Assembly: GCA_965240325.2 (NCBI GenBank)
Contig: OZ251241.1
Span: 558,001 to 622,000 of the forward strand
DNA: 64,000 nt
Direction: 5' to 3'
Source of the DNA: Rebecca billardiae RCC1528
Taxonomy: Eukaryota; Haptophyta
The number at the start of each line of letters is the position of its first letter. The first letter of the stretch is position 1. The position numbers were made by a program, and so were the translations under genes. Of the stretch, positions 1-11,313 are shown piece after piece. The notes beneath the pieces were generated by a model. It saw only the letters and a program-made list of their open reading frames with translations. It was not told the origin of the DNA and searched no databases.

Positions 1-2098
1 ACTCATCAGTGTCTGCTGTTCATCAGTGACGGAGAGTGACTGAGTGAGCCCAGTGACTCTGTGCAACTCGGTCCGACCCGCCGGCGCGTCGCAGAATAAT
101 ACATGCAGAATTATTCATATATATATCGATCGATCATCATCAGATATCGATAGATCGCGATATCGATATGAGCAACGCATATATCCCCACTGGGCGGAAG
201 TGCGGACGGGTTACGGTAACGCCGAAAATCGATTTCTTTACTGTGAGAATTGCGCGCTTGTCCCGCCATCAGTGGCACTGAAAACTAATAAAAGTGAAAT
301 AATACATCACTATGATACTGATGTCTGATAGTGATAGCCCAGGCTGCGGCTGCTGCTAGCAGTAGCAGCTGTCGGTCATGTACGTGCGCAGCTCACTGCT
401 CAGGCGTACGGAGCTCAGCAGCTGTGCCCCGCGGCAGCGAGGACTCTACGGCAGTGAGGAGACTCAGTACAGAGTACTCAGTACAGTAGACACGGACCGA
501 GACGAACGGTTAATAATAGTTATTGAAGCCTTAGCGCGCCCGCCGCGTATCCATGATTCCATCCGAATTCCGCACCGCCTGCCTGCTATATCCGTTATAC
601 GTATCGGTCAATGTCAATTGTATCGGTATGTATGTATGTATATATGTATATTATATGATCGGCTACGACGCCGATCTTCGGGTAGTGAACAACGAAGTTG
701 AGGGCGCACGGCCCTAGCAGCCGGCTTGTGACGACACGGTCGGACGGTCGGACGGTGCATGCGCCGTGCAGCCGAGTCACACTGGCGAGTCAGCCGACTG
801 CCAAGTGCTCGGCTCAGTGTGAACGGCGACGCAGCTGAGGCAGAGCGGCGCGCAATAAGATCCGACAGCCGGGCGGCGGCGCCGGGGGTGCACGCGAGCT
901 CGCACGCGCGTTGTGTGCGCAGCCGCGCTGCGCGCAGAGCAGCCACAGCGCCGCGCCCGACCACTTCGCGAGAAGGCAGAAGCCGCTCGGCGCCGCGCGC
1001 GGCGGCCGAGCAGCGGCGCCTCCGCGGCGCGCGCCGCGCCGCCGCCGCCCGCCTCAGCCAGGACCACGGCGCGCGAGCGGCTTGCGGCTTGCGGCGGCGG
1101 CGGGCAGCGGCGGCTCGGCGAGCGCGCACAGCGCTCCCTCGAGCGAGTCCATAGCCGCGCGAGCGCGCCCGCACGGCCGAGCGCCGCGGGTCGCGCGCCG
1201 CGCGCCATCGCCCACACGGCCGCGGCCGCGTGCGCCGCCGTCCGCCACGAGGGCGCGGTGCAGTGGTGCGAGCCACAGCGCCGCGCCCGACCACTGCGCG
1301 AGAAGCCGCTGCGCCGCGCGCGGCGGCAGCAGCGGCGCCTCCGCAGCGCGCCACGCCGCCGCCGCCGGCGCGCCTCGCCGCGGCCGCGGCGCGCGAGCGG
1401 CCTGCGGCTTGCGGCGGCGGCGGGCAGCGGCGGCTCGGCGAGCGCGCACAGCGCTCCCTCGAGCGAGTCCATAGCCGCGCGAGCGCGCCCGCACGGCCGA
1501 GCGCCGCGGGTCGCGCGCCGCGCGCCATCGCCCACACGGCCGCGGCCGCGTGCGCCGCCGTCCGCCACGAGGGCGCGGTGCAGTGGTGCGAGCCACCACA
1601 GCGCCGCGCCCGACCACTGCGCGAGAAGCCGCTGCGCCGCGCGCGGCGGCAGCAGCGGCGCCTCCGCAGCGCGCCACGCCGCCGCCGCCGGCGCGCCTCG
1701 CCGCGGCCGCGGCGCGCGAGCGGCCTGCGGCTTGCGGCGGCGGCGGGCAGCGGCGGCTCGGCGAGCGCGCACAGCGCTCCCTCGAGCGAGTCCATAGCCG
1801 CGCGAGCGCGCCCGCACGGCCGAGCGCCGCCGCGTACGTCGGGTCACGCGCCGCGCGCCATCGCCCACGGCGGCCCGGCGGACGCCGTCACTCACGCCGG
1901 GCGCCGCCGTCCGCCACGAGGGCGCGGTGCGGTGGCGCACGCGGCGGGCTCGGCGGGGTCGAGCGCATTGGTGATGCCTCGCACGGGAGTCCGATTTTAA
2001 AGTGACGGTTCACGACTCGCAACTCGCGCTTATTATTATGGTTTCAGGCTGCTCACATCTCACGCGGGTGATCACTAATCACCCCTACAATTTACAGG
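1..2098. other. Gene-free 5' region
   Basis: No open frame here resembles a protein family. The first 900 bases are moderately AT-rich and contain short simple-sequence stretches such as ATATAT and GATCGAT. The middle is an extremely GC-rich tandem repeat (annotated separately). From about 2000 the composition becomes clearly more AT-rich, leading into the LTR-like segment. The long frames through 600-2000 on both strands are a by-product of stop-poor GC-rich repeats and code only Ala/Arg/Pro-rich sequence. Confidence 0.6.
940..1840. repeat. GC-rich tandem repeat, ~320-bp unit, ~2.8 copies
   Basis: The block beginning AGCCACAGCGCCGCGCCC occurs at 940, 1271 and 1591, and the block beginning CTTGCGGCTTGCGGC or its one-base variant occurs at 1081, 1401 and 1724. 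The period is therefore about 320-331 bases. Copies 2 and 3 are almost identical apart from a 3-base insertion (AGCCACCACAG). The third copy breaks up after about 1830. All six frames are open for hundreds of codons only because the repeat is nearly devoid of A/T. Confidence 0.9.
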
Positions 2099-2510
2099 TG
2101 ATTAACAAGCCAGTTGGAGACCACGCTGATTGGCTTTGTGAATCGGAGCTCGATATCAAGAAGCCAGGCTTCTTGATTCTGTTCACCGATGAATTGTCCT
2201 ATGACTACTCATGCTGAATATGGGCATGAGAATCTTGGGTTAAAACCGCAAAATTTGGATTTCCCCTTTCAAGCTGTCCAGGACACACTCGTTTTCAGAG
2301 AGCTGTTAATCCTCGCAGATGGAGGTACGTCGAATGCCACCCACATTAAGCCAATTGAAGGCCAGGCGCGCGGGAACGTCGATTCAAGCTACCCGCGCAA
2401 TACCATATCGCGTCGCTTTGATGAATCTGAGGAGTGAACAGCTATCCAGAGAATTAGTTCGATATCTCACCTTTTTTATGGTCAGTCCAACACACGAATC
2501 TTGACTATCA
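2099..2510 (+). mobile_element. Probable 5' LTR of a truncated Ty1/copia-like retrotransposon
   Basis: A region clearly more AT-rich than its surroundings ends in CTATCA at 2505-2510. Three bases later comes TGGTATCAGAG (2514-2524), the classic primer-binding site complementary to the 3' end of initiator Met-tRNA that follows the 5' LTR of many plant and algal copia elements. The 5' edge is a guess, at TGATTAACAAGCC (2099), which would give TGAT...ATCA ends. No matching 3' LTR is visible in the window, so the boundary and target duplication cannot be checked. Confidence 0.5.
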
Positions 2511-2695
2511 GAATGGTATCAGAGATGACTTCGTCCTATTTGATTCCGATTTCTTCTATTACTTACTATCCAAGGATTAAGGAGCAGTACAAACGCAATC
2601 ATGAGCAGCGATATGGACTCAAATGCTGCGGTTTCACACCTAAATCCACCTACAAAAATCCCCCAAATCCTGCGCGCATCCTCTTTTTTGATTTG
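2511..2695 (+). pseudogene. Primer-binding site and truncated gag start of copia-like element
   Basis: TGGTATCAGAG lies at 2514-2524. Downstream an ATG at 2601 opens a frame reading M-S-S-D-M-D-S-N-A-A-V-S-H-L-N-P-P-T-K-I and continuing P-Q-I-L. This is the usual style of a copia Gag N-terminus, where a short variable leader is followed by an I-P-x-x segment. The frame loses that character at about 2695, where GC-rich unrelated sequence begins, so the element appears to be cut off there. No reverse transcriptase, integrase or protease is present. Confidence 0.4.
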
Positions 2696-2764
2696 CGGAG
2701 CACGTGCGCCGCCCCCCCCGGGCTTTCGCTCACGCTCAGACCTTTCGGGGGGGCCGTGCGCCAT

Positions 2765-2768
<4 letters not shown>

Positions 2769-2814
<46 letters not shown>
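2769..2814. repeat. (AT)n microsatellite, ~23 units
   Basis: An uninterrupted run of AT dinucleotides lies just downstream of the stop codon of the phospholipase-like gene. Confidence 0.95.
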
Positions 2815-2816
<2 letters not shown>

Positions 2817-2833
2817 CCGTCATCATCATCACG

Positions 2834-4943
2834 TCAGTCGGGCCGTGCTGTTGCATTCAGCCAGCTCTTGACGTACTGCACGACCGCGTCCGCGGTCGCG
2901 TCGCGCGCGTACGCGCCGAGGCCCGCGATCTGCGTCGCGTTGGTCGACAGCCCGATGGTGAGCGGGATCGGCGCGTTATTCGAGAGGATCAGCAGGTCGA
3001 CCGGCGTGCCGGCGGACACGTCGAACGCGGCGTTGGCCACCGTGTGCGTCTTCAGCACCGCCGCCTGCGTGAAGTTGGTGCCGGCGAGCGGCGCCACCAC
3101 GACCTGCGCCCAGCTGGCGGCGAAGACGCGCTGGCTGGGCGTCGTCCAGCTGCGCGCAAACGGCGGGTCGGTGAAGAGCTTGGCGATGGCCTCGTTCACG
3201 CAGCCGGCGGGCACGTCGCAGTCGACGTTGCCCGTGAGCACCAGCCGGATCTTCCGCCCCGTGCCCGCCGCGCGCTGCAGCGCGCCCACCGTCTGCGCAG
3301 TCGCGACGCCGTCGGCATACCCACCGTCCGCGAGCCGCGCGCGCGGGAACGGACAGGTGCGCTCGTCAAAGCGCAGCGGCAGGTGCGCCTTGGCGCACGG
3401 GGCGAGGTCGGCGAGGTAGGCGAGCGAGGAGACGGCGCACTCGCCCACGACCTGGAAGATGCACGGGAAGAAGTTCCACACCGTGATCGCCGCGCACGTC
3501 TCGTCCAGCACGCGCGTGCACGCGGCCGAGCGCCCCGGCTGTGCGCGCGCCGCGGCCATCAGCTCGTGCGCCGCGCGCCCGATGGCGGACAGGTCGGACG
3601 CGATGAGCTCGTCCGGCGGCGAGTCGGGCATGGTGTGCTCCATCAGCTCGCCGAGCACCGCCTTGGTGAGGTTGAGCGAGCCGGCGAACGCCGCGAACGC
3701 CGACGACATCGCCGTCACCAGCCAGAGCGGCGGCGCCTTCCCGCCGAGCAGCGGCACGCTCTCCTCCTCCACGTACTCGGCGCCCGGCGGCTCGAGCGCG
3801 CTCAGCGCGCCAAAGCTGCGCACGGCGGCGGAGGTGCGCCAGCCGGCGGCGGCGGCGGCGCGGGGGTCGGGCTGCTCACGCAGCGTGCCCGGGATCGCCC
3901 ACATCAGCGGCGCCGTGAGGTACGGCGCCGGCTGCCCCGCCGCGTTAAGCCGCCACGAGTTGGCAGGCCCGCTGATGCCCTCCACGTACCGTCCGAGCTT
4001 GGGCTTCAAGCGCATCAGCTCGCGGAACACACCCGCGCCGTTCACGGTGGAGGCGGTGAGGTTGGCCAGCTGGAAGCGGAGCTCGGGCGCGCGCAGCCCG
4101 CCCACGCGCGCGCGCAGCGTCGCCGGCCGCGACGCCATCGCCGGGTCCGCCAGCTCGAGCATCCGGCTCACGAACAGCGCCCACGAGCCCTGGAACTCAG
4201 AGGCCAGGTTCAGCGCGCTCGCCAGCTCATCGATGGCCGTGACGCACGCGTCCGCGTGGACGCGCGGGTCGGCCTCGCAGAGCTGGCGCAGCACGCGCGG
4301 GCCGAGCGCGCGCAGCGCCTCGAGCGCCACGTACACGCCCTTGAGCACGCCTGCCGCCAGCCCGTCGCCCACCCACTCGTCGATGTCGGTCAGGATCTCA
4401 CTCATCGGCCTCTGCAGCAGCGGCGCCTGCACGCGCATCCACTCGACGACGAGGCGCTGCATGTCGGTGACGCCGGTCACGTTGGCGTAGAAGCGCTCGC
4501 TGTATGCTGCGACGACAGGCGGCGCGTAGCGCTCGCCGCGCCGCGCCACGCGTGAGCATTCCGTGCGCGGCGGGCGGCGCGGCGCGGCTCCGCGCGGGAT
4601 GGGCGATCGCGCGCGCACCAAACTGCGCGAGGAACCACGTGCCCCCCGAGATGGACGAGACGATCTCGAGCGTCGGATCATGGATCAGACCGGCACGCGT
4701 CAGGCTGCGCGCATAGCCCATGGCCGCCACCATCGCCCGCCAGCCGCCGCCCTGGATGCACCATGCCATCTTGATTGGCTCTGTCGAATGCACTGGCGCG
4801 GGAGCCGGGGGCGACCGGGCCCACCAGGCGTCGGCCTCCACGGACGGGCTGGACGGGTGCGGGCCGACGAAGGCGATAAAAAGCGCCGCGAGGGCGGAGC
4901 ATAGCACCAGAGCGCCCGCCAGCGCCAGGCGCGCGGGGAACAT
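2834..4943 (-). CDS. Cytosolic phospholipase A2 / lysophospholipase-like serine hydrolase
   Basis: Exons 4943-4619 and 4506-2834 give 665 residues; the proposed intron 4507-4618 begins GTGCGCGCGC and ends GTCGTCGCAG. The start at 4943 opens a hydrophobic signal-anchor (residues ~7-27). Then come the oxyanion-type glycine run in W-C-I-Q-G-G-G-W-R-A-M (about 61-71) and S-S-I-S-G-G-T-W-F, placing the predicted nucleophile at Ser99 in a GxSGG-type elbow. A later A-D-G-G-Y motif fits the catalytic Asp of the Ser/Asp dyad of the PLA2_B/patatin fold. Such enzymes hydrolyse acyl esters of (lyso)phospholipids; the leader suggests the secretory pathway or a membrane tether. Without splicing the two parts lie in different frames. 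Substrate is not predictable. Confidence 0.72.
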
Positions 4944-5422
4944 CACCGCGGGGTCCAAGCGGCGTTCCGCCCGGCTCGCACCCGGTCGGGTTCAAAAGTC
5001 GAGCACCTGATCCGCGCACTCTATCATAGATAACAGGGTGATCTAATCTCATCCCAGTACCGTACAGAGTCAGACTGACTCAGACTGATCACTGATGACA
5101 CGACTGACAGTCAATGATTCAGAGCTGCCAGGTAGCTTACCGTCTCACTCGTCTGTATGCTGAGTTGCTGACCACGGACGGGCTCAACGTCGTCGGCTGA
5201 GCGCCGCGCCCTGGACAGCGACCTCCTGCCCGCCGTGTCCGACAGCGCCGGTTGGCAGTGCGGCCCACAGTGGCAAGCGCTCGTTGCAGCCCAGAATCAT
5301 GCAGGGGCAGCGCCTCGCCACGCTGGGCGGGCAGCCGGACCGCGCCTTGCCCGCCCACGCGGCCCACAGAGCCGGCAACCTGACCAGCGCGAGCCAGCGA
5401 GCGCCTCCGCAGACCGGAGCGC
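4944..5422. other. Intergenic, tail-side of eL18 and head-side of PLA2-like gene
   Basis: It presumably holds the PLA2-like promoter and the 3' UTR of RPL18, both on the minus strand. I see no conserved frame, RNA gene or repeat. Short direct repeats of the type GACTGACTCAGACTGATC occur near 5070-5110. Confidence 0.5.
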
Positions 5423-6092
5423 TTACACCTTGAAGCCACGGCTGCGGCGCTTCCCGCGCGCCTTCTCGAACTTCCGGCCCTTCGCACGCACGTACGGCCT
5501 GCGCGGGTGCAGACGCAGAGCGCGCGACAGACGGGCAGGCGGCCATGAGCACACGGGCGGTGGTGGGGCGCGTGCTCGCTCGGCAGCGCGAGCGCGCGCA
5601 CTTGGCGTGGCTGCCCGGGATGCCCGGCGCGCCGAAGTGCTTGTTCGCCTCGCGGTGGCTCTTCGGGCCGCGCAGGAGCACCGTGTTCTCGCCCGTCGGG
5701 CTGCGGAGCGCGAGCTGGTCAAACGACAGGCACTCGCCGCCCGCGTTCACAATGCGCGCGCGCGCCGTGGTGGTGAAGCGCAGCGCGCAGACGCGGAGCT
5801 TGGGCACCTCAAGCAAGCGCACGTCGTCAGTCACGGTGCCCACCACCACCGCCACGTCCTCCGCCCCCTTGCCCTCCATGAACTTGGCGAGCTTTGAGAT
5901 CGAGAGCGGTGGCCTGTTCGCCTTGCTCATGAAGAGGCGCTTCAGCACCGTCTTGTTGAACTTGGCGTCGGTGCGGCGCGCGAGGAAGCGGTAGAGCTTC
6001 ACCAGCAGCGACAGGTAGACATTGCCCGACTTCGGGGCTTTCCGCTGGAACCCCTTGGTCTTCCGCCCGCCGGCCTTAAGGTCGATCCCCAT
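5423..6092 (-). CDS. RPL18: 60S ribosomal protein eL18
   Basis: Exons 6092-5602 and 5498-5423 encode 188 residues, exactly the length of human eL18. The intron 5499-5601 (103 bp) starts GTGCGCGCGC, ends CCCGCGCAG and falls just after G-S-H-A-K. The N-terminus M-G-I-D-L-K-A-G-G, the central V-V-V-G-T-V-T-D-D and the C-terminus [12 protein letters not shown] are diagnostic of the cytosolic large-subunit protein. Reading straight through the intron gives an Arg-rich tail foreign to the family, so splicing is needed. The gene is head-to-head with the TKI1/Cramped-like gene, with 255 bp between start codons. Confidence 0.95.
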
Positions 6093-6347
6093 AGCAGCTG
6101 CGCGTGACCGACGCCCTGCTTTGCGATGCCGCGTGGCCAAGAACAGCTGTCCGGAGCCTTGGAGTCCGGACGAGGGTGGCACAAACCGGACTCATTCGGG
6201 CGAATGAGAACGACGGTTGGCCGCTTGCCCCGCCCTGTCAGAGTTCTCGGGTCGCCGTTTGGCCAGCATTTGGCGGGGCTGGCCGCGAGCTTTTGCGCGA
6301 CGGTGGTGCGAGCTCGGCGTTGGCGACGTGCGGCCGGGGCGAGCGAG

Positions 6348-9300
6348 ATGGCGGCCACGGCGGGCAGCGAGCAGTGGCTCATCTACCTCATCCCGTCGGC
6401 GCGCGTGCAACCGGCCATCGGCTCCGAGGGCTACGTCGAGCTCAGCCTCAAGCCGAAGAACTCGATCAAGGCGGTCGTGCGCCACCTGCACTCCAAGCTG
6501 CGCGCCATTGCGAGCGCGCTCGAGATCCGGGCGGTGCGGCTGGCGCTGCACGGCCGTCCGTGGGGAGAGTCGGTGCAGGCGGGTCTCGTGTGGAACGTTG
6601 ACTCGCCCGCCACCATCCAGGACGTCTGGCTCCGCCTGGGCCAGCCCACGCGCCTGGAGCTCGAGTACGACGCACCGCTGGGCGTACCGGCGCACGTGGC
6701 CGCGCCGCGCGCGCACGCGGCGCAGGCGCCGGTGGCGATGCCGCCGCTGCCGACGATGCCCATCGCACCGACCATGCCGCCCGTGATGATGCCCGCGGCC
6801 GCGGCCGCGCACCCGCCCGCGCTCGCGGCGCGCGCGCTGTTTGGCAACGACCGAGCGCTCGCGCTGTCGCAGATGCACGCGCCGCCCGCGCAGCGGCCGC
6901 CCGCCGCGCCGATGCCTCGGCAGCACACGCGGTGGGCAGGCACACCGACGCTCGCCGCCACCGGGCAGGCCGCGCTCCCGCCTCAGCCGCCCCCGTCCAC
7001 GAGTGCCGGCGGCGCCGCGAGCGCCGAGCGTCCTCTCGCATCTGATGCTCGCACGGCCGCGACCCTGCAAGCACCGCTGCCGCTGCCGCCGCCGCCGCCG
7101 CCGCCGCCGCCGTCGGGGGGCCCGCAGCAGCCGTCCTCGCAGCAGACGCCCGTCCCGCACGCCCCGCCGCACCCTCCGCGCCCTCTCGAGCCGCCGGCGC
7201 CGCCAGCGCCGCCGCCGCCGCCGCCGCCGCGCAGGGTGCTGGAGGCGCAGCCTGCGCCCGCGCCCGCGCCCGCGCCTGCGGCCCTGCCCGCGCCGAAGTC
7301 GGAGCCCGAGCTCGAGCGAAAGACGGCGTGTGCGCAGAGCGCGCGCGCGCCGGTGGCTGTGACGGAGCCGGGCGCGCCGGCGGCGGAGCTCGCGCAGGGC
7401 GGCCCGCTCCCGGGCGGCAAGCTTCGGCCGACGCCGCGCTTCAAGCGCAAGACGGACAAGGGCGGTGCCGCAGCGCGCGCCGGCGTGCCCGGGGCTCAGG
7501 GCGGCGGCGCCGACGCGCCGCCGGCCGCTCGGGCTGCAGAGCCCTCGCCCGAGCCCAGGCCTGAGGCGAAGGTGCTGCAGGAGCGCGCGTGGACGGATGC
7601 TGACGCCGCGCAAGCCGCCGCGCCCGCCGCGGGCGCGGGCGGCGAAAACAGGCCACCGCGACCGCGGCGTGCGGCCGCGCCACGCTCGAACGCGTGGCGC
7701 GGCCTGCCACGAACGCCACCGCTCTCGCCGTGCACGCCACCGGCTGGCTCCCCGCGCGCCGCGGGCGAGCCCGCGCCCATGCCGCACCCGAGTCCGCGCG
7801 CGTGCGCTGCGCACGCGGAGGCGTGCCCGGCCGCCAGCGCGATGGTGGAGCTGATCGAATCGACCAGCACGCACGAGCTCGCTGACCACGTGCTCACGCT
7901 GCTGCAGGCGTGCGGCATGTCGGTGCACCACGCCGCCGACTCCGCGCCGAGCGTGGGCGTGGGCGCGGCCTCGCCGGCGCGCGCAGAGGCGGGCTTCGAG
8001 GGCGCGGGCGGCGCGGGCGGCGGCGGCGGCGGGCGCGTGCGCTCGCTGTTTGCACACGTCACGGGCGGCGCGGCGGCGTGCGCGCCCTTGTCCGCGCCGC
8101 AGCCGTGCTCCGGGCACACCGTCGGCCTCGAGGCGTGCGAGGCTCGGGCGCACGCGCCGCACCAGCTCGGCTACCAGCCGCTGGACGGGCGCGCGGAGCT
8201 GTCCACGCCGGCGCACGAGGGCAGCGCGCCGGGCTCATCGCGGCACGGCGCGGACGCGGTGCGCACGCAGCTCTCCGCAGAGCTGCGTCAGATCCTGGGC
8301 GTGGAGGAGGGCTCCGAGCTGATTGACCTGGATGCCTCGCCGATCGTCGACGAGCTGCTCAGCGAGGAGCCACACGGCGGCGGCGGTGCCGAGGACTGCG
8401 CCGCCGGCGGCGCGGAGGGCGCGCGCGGCGGCTGCGCTGGCGCGGATGGCGGCGCGTCCGCTTGGGGCTGCGGCCACGCGGACCCTGACAGCCTGCAGGC
8501 AGTCAAGCGCGCACTCGACTCCGTGGTGGGGTACGCCGAGCTCGCGCCCGCCGAGGCCGCGAGCTCGTTCCTCTCGCCGTGCGCGCAGCCGGCGGCGGGC
8601 GAGCTGCCGCCGCCTCTCGAGGAGCCGGTGAGCCCACCGCGCGTGCCCGCCCGCCACGCGCGCGCCGGCCGGTTCCGCGCACTCGCGCACCCCGCTGCCT
8701 CGCGCGAGCGCGCGCGCGCTGACGCTCTGCGTTCGCTCCACGCGGCCGCGTGCGCTCCCCTCGTGCGCAGGCAATCACGCCCGCGAGCGGCCAGCCCGTG
8801 CCCAAGACCGCGCCCAAGCGCAAGCGGAAGCGCACGGCCGCCGCGGGCGAGGGCCGGTGCGCGCCCGCCAGCAGCCAGCCGGCAGATGCAGCGAGCACTC
8901 AGCCGGCCAAGCGGCCCGCGGCGCGCAAGCTCGTCACCGCGGCGCGCCCCGCTGCCGAGAGCGGCACGCCCGGCCCGGCGTGCAAGCCAGAGAGCGGGCA
9001 CAAGCCGCCCGCGCCCGCGAAGCGCAGCCGGCCCGCCGCGCACAAGCCCAAGCAGCAGCAGCCGCAGCCGCCGCCTTCGCAGCTCCAGCTGCCGACCAAG
9101 GCCGCGCCCGTGGCGCGCGCGGCTGCCCGTGAGGTGCCGGCGGCTGCGCTGCCGTGCAAGGGTGCTCGGGGTGCGCGCCCGCACGCCGCGCATCACGCTC
9201 GCATCGCGCCTATGCCGCCGCTGCGCCGCAGCCGCGCGCGCGCGCGCGCACGATGGCATCGCCAGCGCTGATCCACGCGCTGCGCGCCCCGCCACCCCTC

Positions 9301-9549
9301 TCCCGCCACGCCTCCGCGCGCGCAGCCGCCCCGCACGCACCGCTCGCGATTGCGCCGGCCGCGCGGCCGTCGCCTGACCAGCCGCACCCGCTGCAGCCTA
9401 CGGCGCTGCTTGGTGGCTGCGACGCCGGTGCGTGGAGCGCCGGGCTCGCGGCGTCGGACTTGGCCATGGAGCACGAGCTGGATGCGGCAATGGACGAGTC
9501 GCTCGAGGCGATTGCGAGCGCGCTCGCCGCAGACGACCTGTGCTTCTAG
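6348..9549 (+). CDS. Large nuclear-type protein with TKI1/Cramped-like N-terminal domain
   Basis: Proposed exons 6348-8627, 8771-9170 and 9266-9549 give 987 residues. Introns are 8628-8770 (GTGAGC...GCAG) and 9171-9265 (GTGCGCGCCC...GCCAG); frames match at both joins. Residues ~8-112 contain W-L-I-Y-L-I-P, then Y-V-E-L-S-L-K-P-K-N-S-I-K-A-V-V-R-H-L, then T-I-Q-D-V-W. From memory this resembles the domain shared by plant TSL-kinase-interacting protein 1 and animal Cramped, chromatin-linked regulators. A long Pro/Ala-rich region with polyproline runs, a short helical patch near E-L-I-E-S-T-S-T-H-E-L, an NLS-like K-R-K-R-K-R in exon 2 and an acidic C-terminus follow. No SANT/Myb domain is visible, unlike those homologues. 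The family assignment is tentative; the coding call is firmer. Confidence 0.6.
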
Positions 9550-10097
9550 CGCGCGGCACGGCGCACGGCTCGGCGCGGCCGTGGCGCGGGGCTGCGGCCG
9601 CCGCGTGCACAGCTGCCCCGAGCCCGTATTTATTGGTGGCTTTGCTGGCGGCGACCGCCGTGTCGGCCGCGCGCCGTCAGCCGTGCCGCTCGATCGGCAC
9701 TGCGTGTCGGCCGTGCACTCATGCTCAGCCGTTTGGCACGCCGACACGGTCACGGTCGACACGGTGTCAACTGGCTCAACAGTTTGCTAGTCGGCTGTAC
9801 GTGTACCGACTACCGGGCAGGGTGTCGCGCACTGCAGCTGTAATGCTGACATGTCTGCGCATGGCCCCATGCACTCAGAGGCTCCGACTCAGTCGCTGAT
9901 CAACTACAATGCTGAGTCACCTGGCAGTCCCGAGCCCGGGGCGGCGGGGCCCCGGCGCCCGGGCCGGTAACTACCGCCCCGCCGCGCCGCCCCGCCCGGC
10001 GCCCCGGCCGGAAGCGTCGAGACGTCGATGATACTTGATAGTTGAATCGGTAGATGAGTAGAATGCAGATTTGGTACTGGTAAAGTACACCTTATTA
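9550..10097. other. Intergenic, no gene seen
   Basis: No conserved frame. A GC-only near-palindrome lies at about 9928-9972 (GGGGCGGCGGGGCCCCGGCG and flanks). The 3' part leads into the foldback element. Confidence 0.5.
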
Positions 10098-11313
10098 AAA
10101 TTCCCCTTTATAACGGGCTCCGGGTGATTGATCAGGCTGGCGGCCGAAGCCTCCAGCCCTACCCTGGCCAGCCCCCAACCAACCACCACCCTCACCCAAC
10201 CTCAAACCACTGACCGAGACACCTAGTGTCTTGACACCACTCCACTGTGGACAGCCCGCCTCCAGAGGGGGCGGGGGTATGCCATTGCCAACAACATACG
10301 AGCCCAACACTGTGGGGTGGTCCCAGGTACAAGCAGTGTACGGCCTTCACTAGGCGGCCTTGCAATTCAAGATCATCAAGTTTGAGCCGAGTCGGCAGAA
10401 GGGGCACCCCCTAGGGTGCCCCAGTGTGGGCAGAGGGCCAGCCACTAGCCGATCCCTGCGCGGGGAAGGGAACTGAGGGGACTGTCATCGAGCCCAGTAG
10501 CTGGGCAGGGGTCTGGGCCACTGGCCCTGGCAGCGAGGCGCCTGTATTTCACTCGTGCAGCTATGGAGGCAGAGGGGGTCATGTCAGACATGTGTGCTAC
10601 ATCGGGCAGCAAGTCCGGGCGTGGGCAGCTGTAGGAAGCAAGCAAAGTGGTGGCGATGGCTAATACGCCTGGGGAGGTGTCGTTCGCTCGCCTCTTCCTG
10701 CTGCGCTGTGCAGGGGGTAGCGTGCTCCGCTGCGGCACATTTGCCTGGCGGGGTGGGCAGTGTCGTTTGGGCGGGGGGCTGTCCTGCTGCGCTTGACTAG
10801 GAGGAGGCAGCCCGCGCCTGGGGGCTGCCGGTGGCCTGGCAGAGCCAGCAGGCGGCTGTGCGGCCTGCTGTCCAGTGTCTGACTGTGTAAGGTCGCTATG
10901 AGCTCCGTTACCAGTGTGACTGCCAGCAGCCGGGTCTGCCTCCATCTCATTTTCAGGGCCCCCATGTGTCAACACATTGTCCGGCAGTGGCCCTCTGCCC
11001 ACACTGCGGGGCGCCCTAGGGGGTGCCCAGTCTGCCGACTCGGCTCAAACTCGATGATCTCGAATTGCAAGGCAGTGCACTGCTGGTACCTGGGACCACC
11101 CCACAGTGTTGGGCTTGTATGCTGTCGGCAATGGCATACCCCCGCCCCCTCTGGAGGCGGGCTGTCCACAGCGGAGTGGTGTCAAGGCACTTGGTGTATC
11201 GGTCAGTGGTTTGAGGTTGGGTGAGGGTGGTGGTTGGTTGGGGGCTGGCCAGGGTAGGGCTGGAGGCTTCGGCCGCCAGTCTGATCACCGGAGCCCGTTA
11301 TAAAGGGGAATTT
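10098..11313. mobile_element. Foldback/TIR DNA element, ~1.22 kb, non-autonomous
   Basis: The left arm 10098-10440 and right arm 10988-11313 are inverted copies of each other. Both ends read AAATTCCCCTTTATAACGGG inward, and they stay similar to the shared GTGGGCAGAGGGCCA. Differences are scattered substitutions plus an ~14-base net length difference near the shared CCTTGCAATTC. The 547-bp interior codes only a Pro-rich frame with no transposase motif. Flanks are AT-rich and show no convincing target duplication. It looks like a MITE/foldback element mobilised in trans, and it ends 159 bp before the ATG of the PAS/LOV-like gene. Confidence 0.85.

Noticed and set aside
600-2005. Overlapping frames of 150-390 codons on both strands
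   Set aside because: They run through a nearly A/T-free tandem repeat, code only Ala/Arg/Pro-rich sequence, and are open in every frame.
2501-4555. 684-codon plus-strand frame opposite the PLA2-like gene
   Set aside because: Arg-rich antisense shadow passing through a TA microsatellite; the minus strand carries real catalytic motifs.
10445-11002. Pro/Ser-rich minus-strand frame inside the foldback element
   Set aside because: Begins at a GTG, not ATG, has no transposase motif, and overlaps the right arm.
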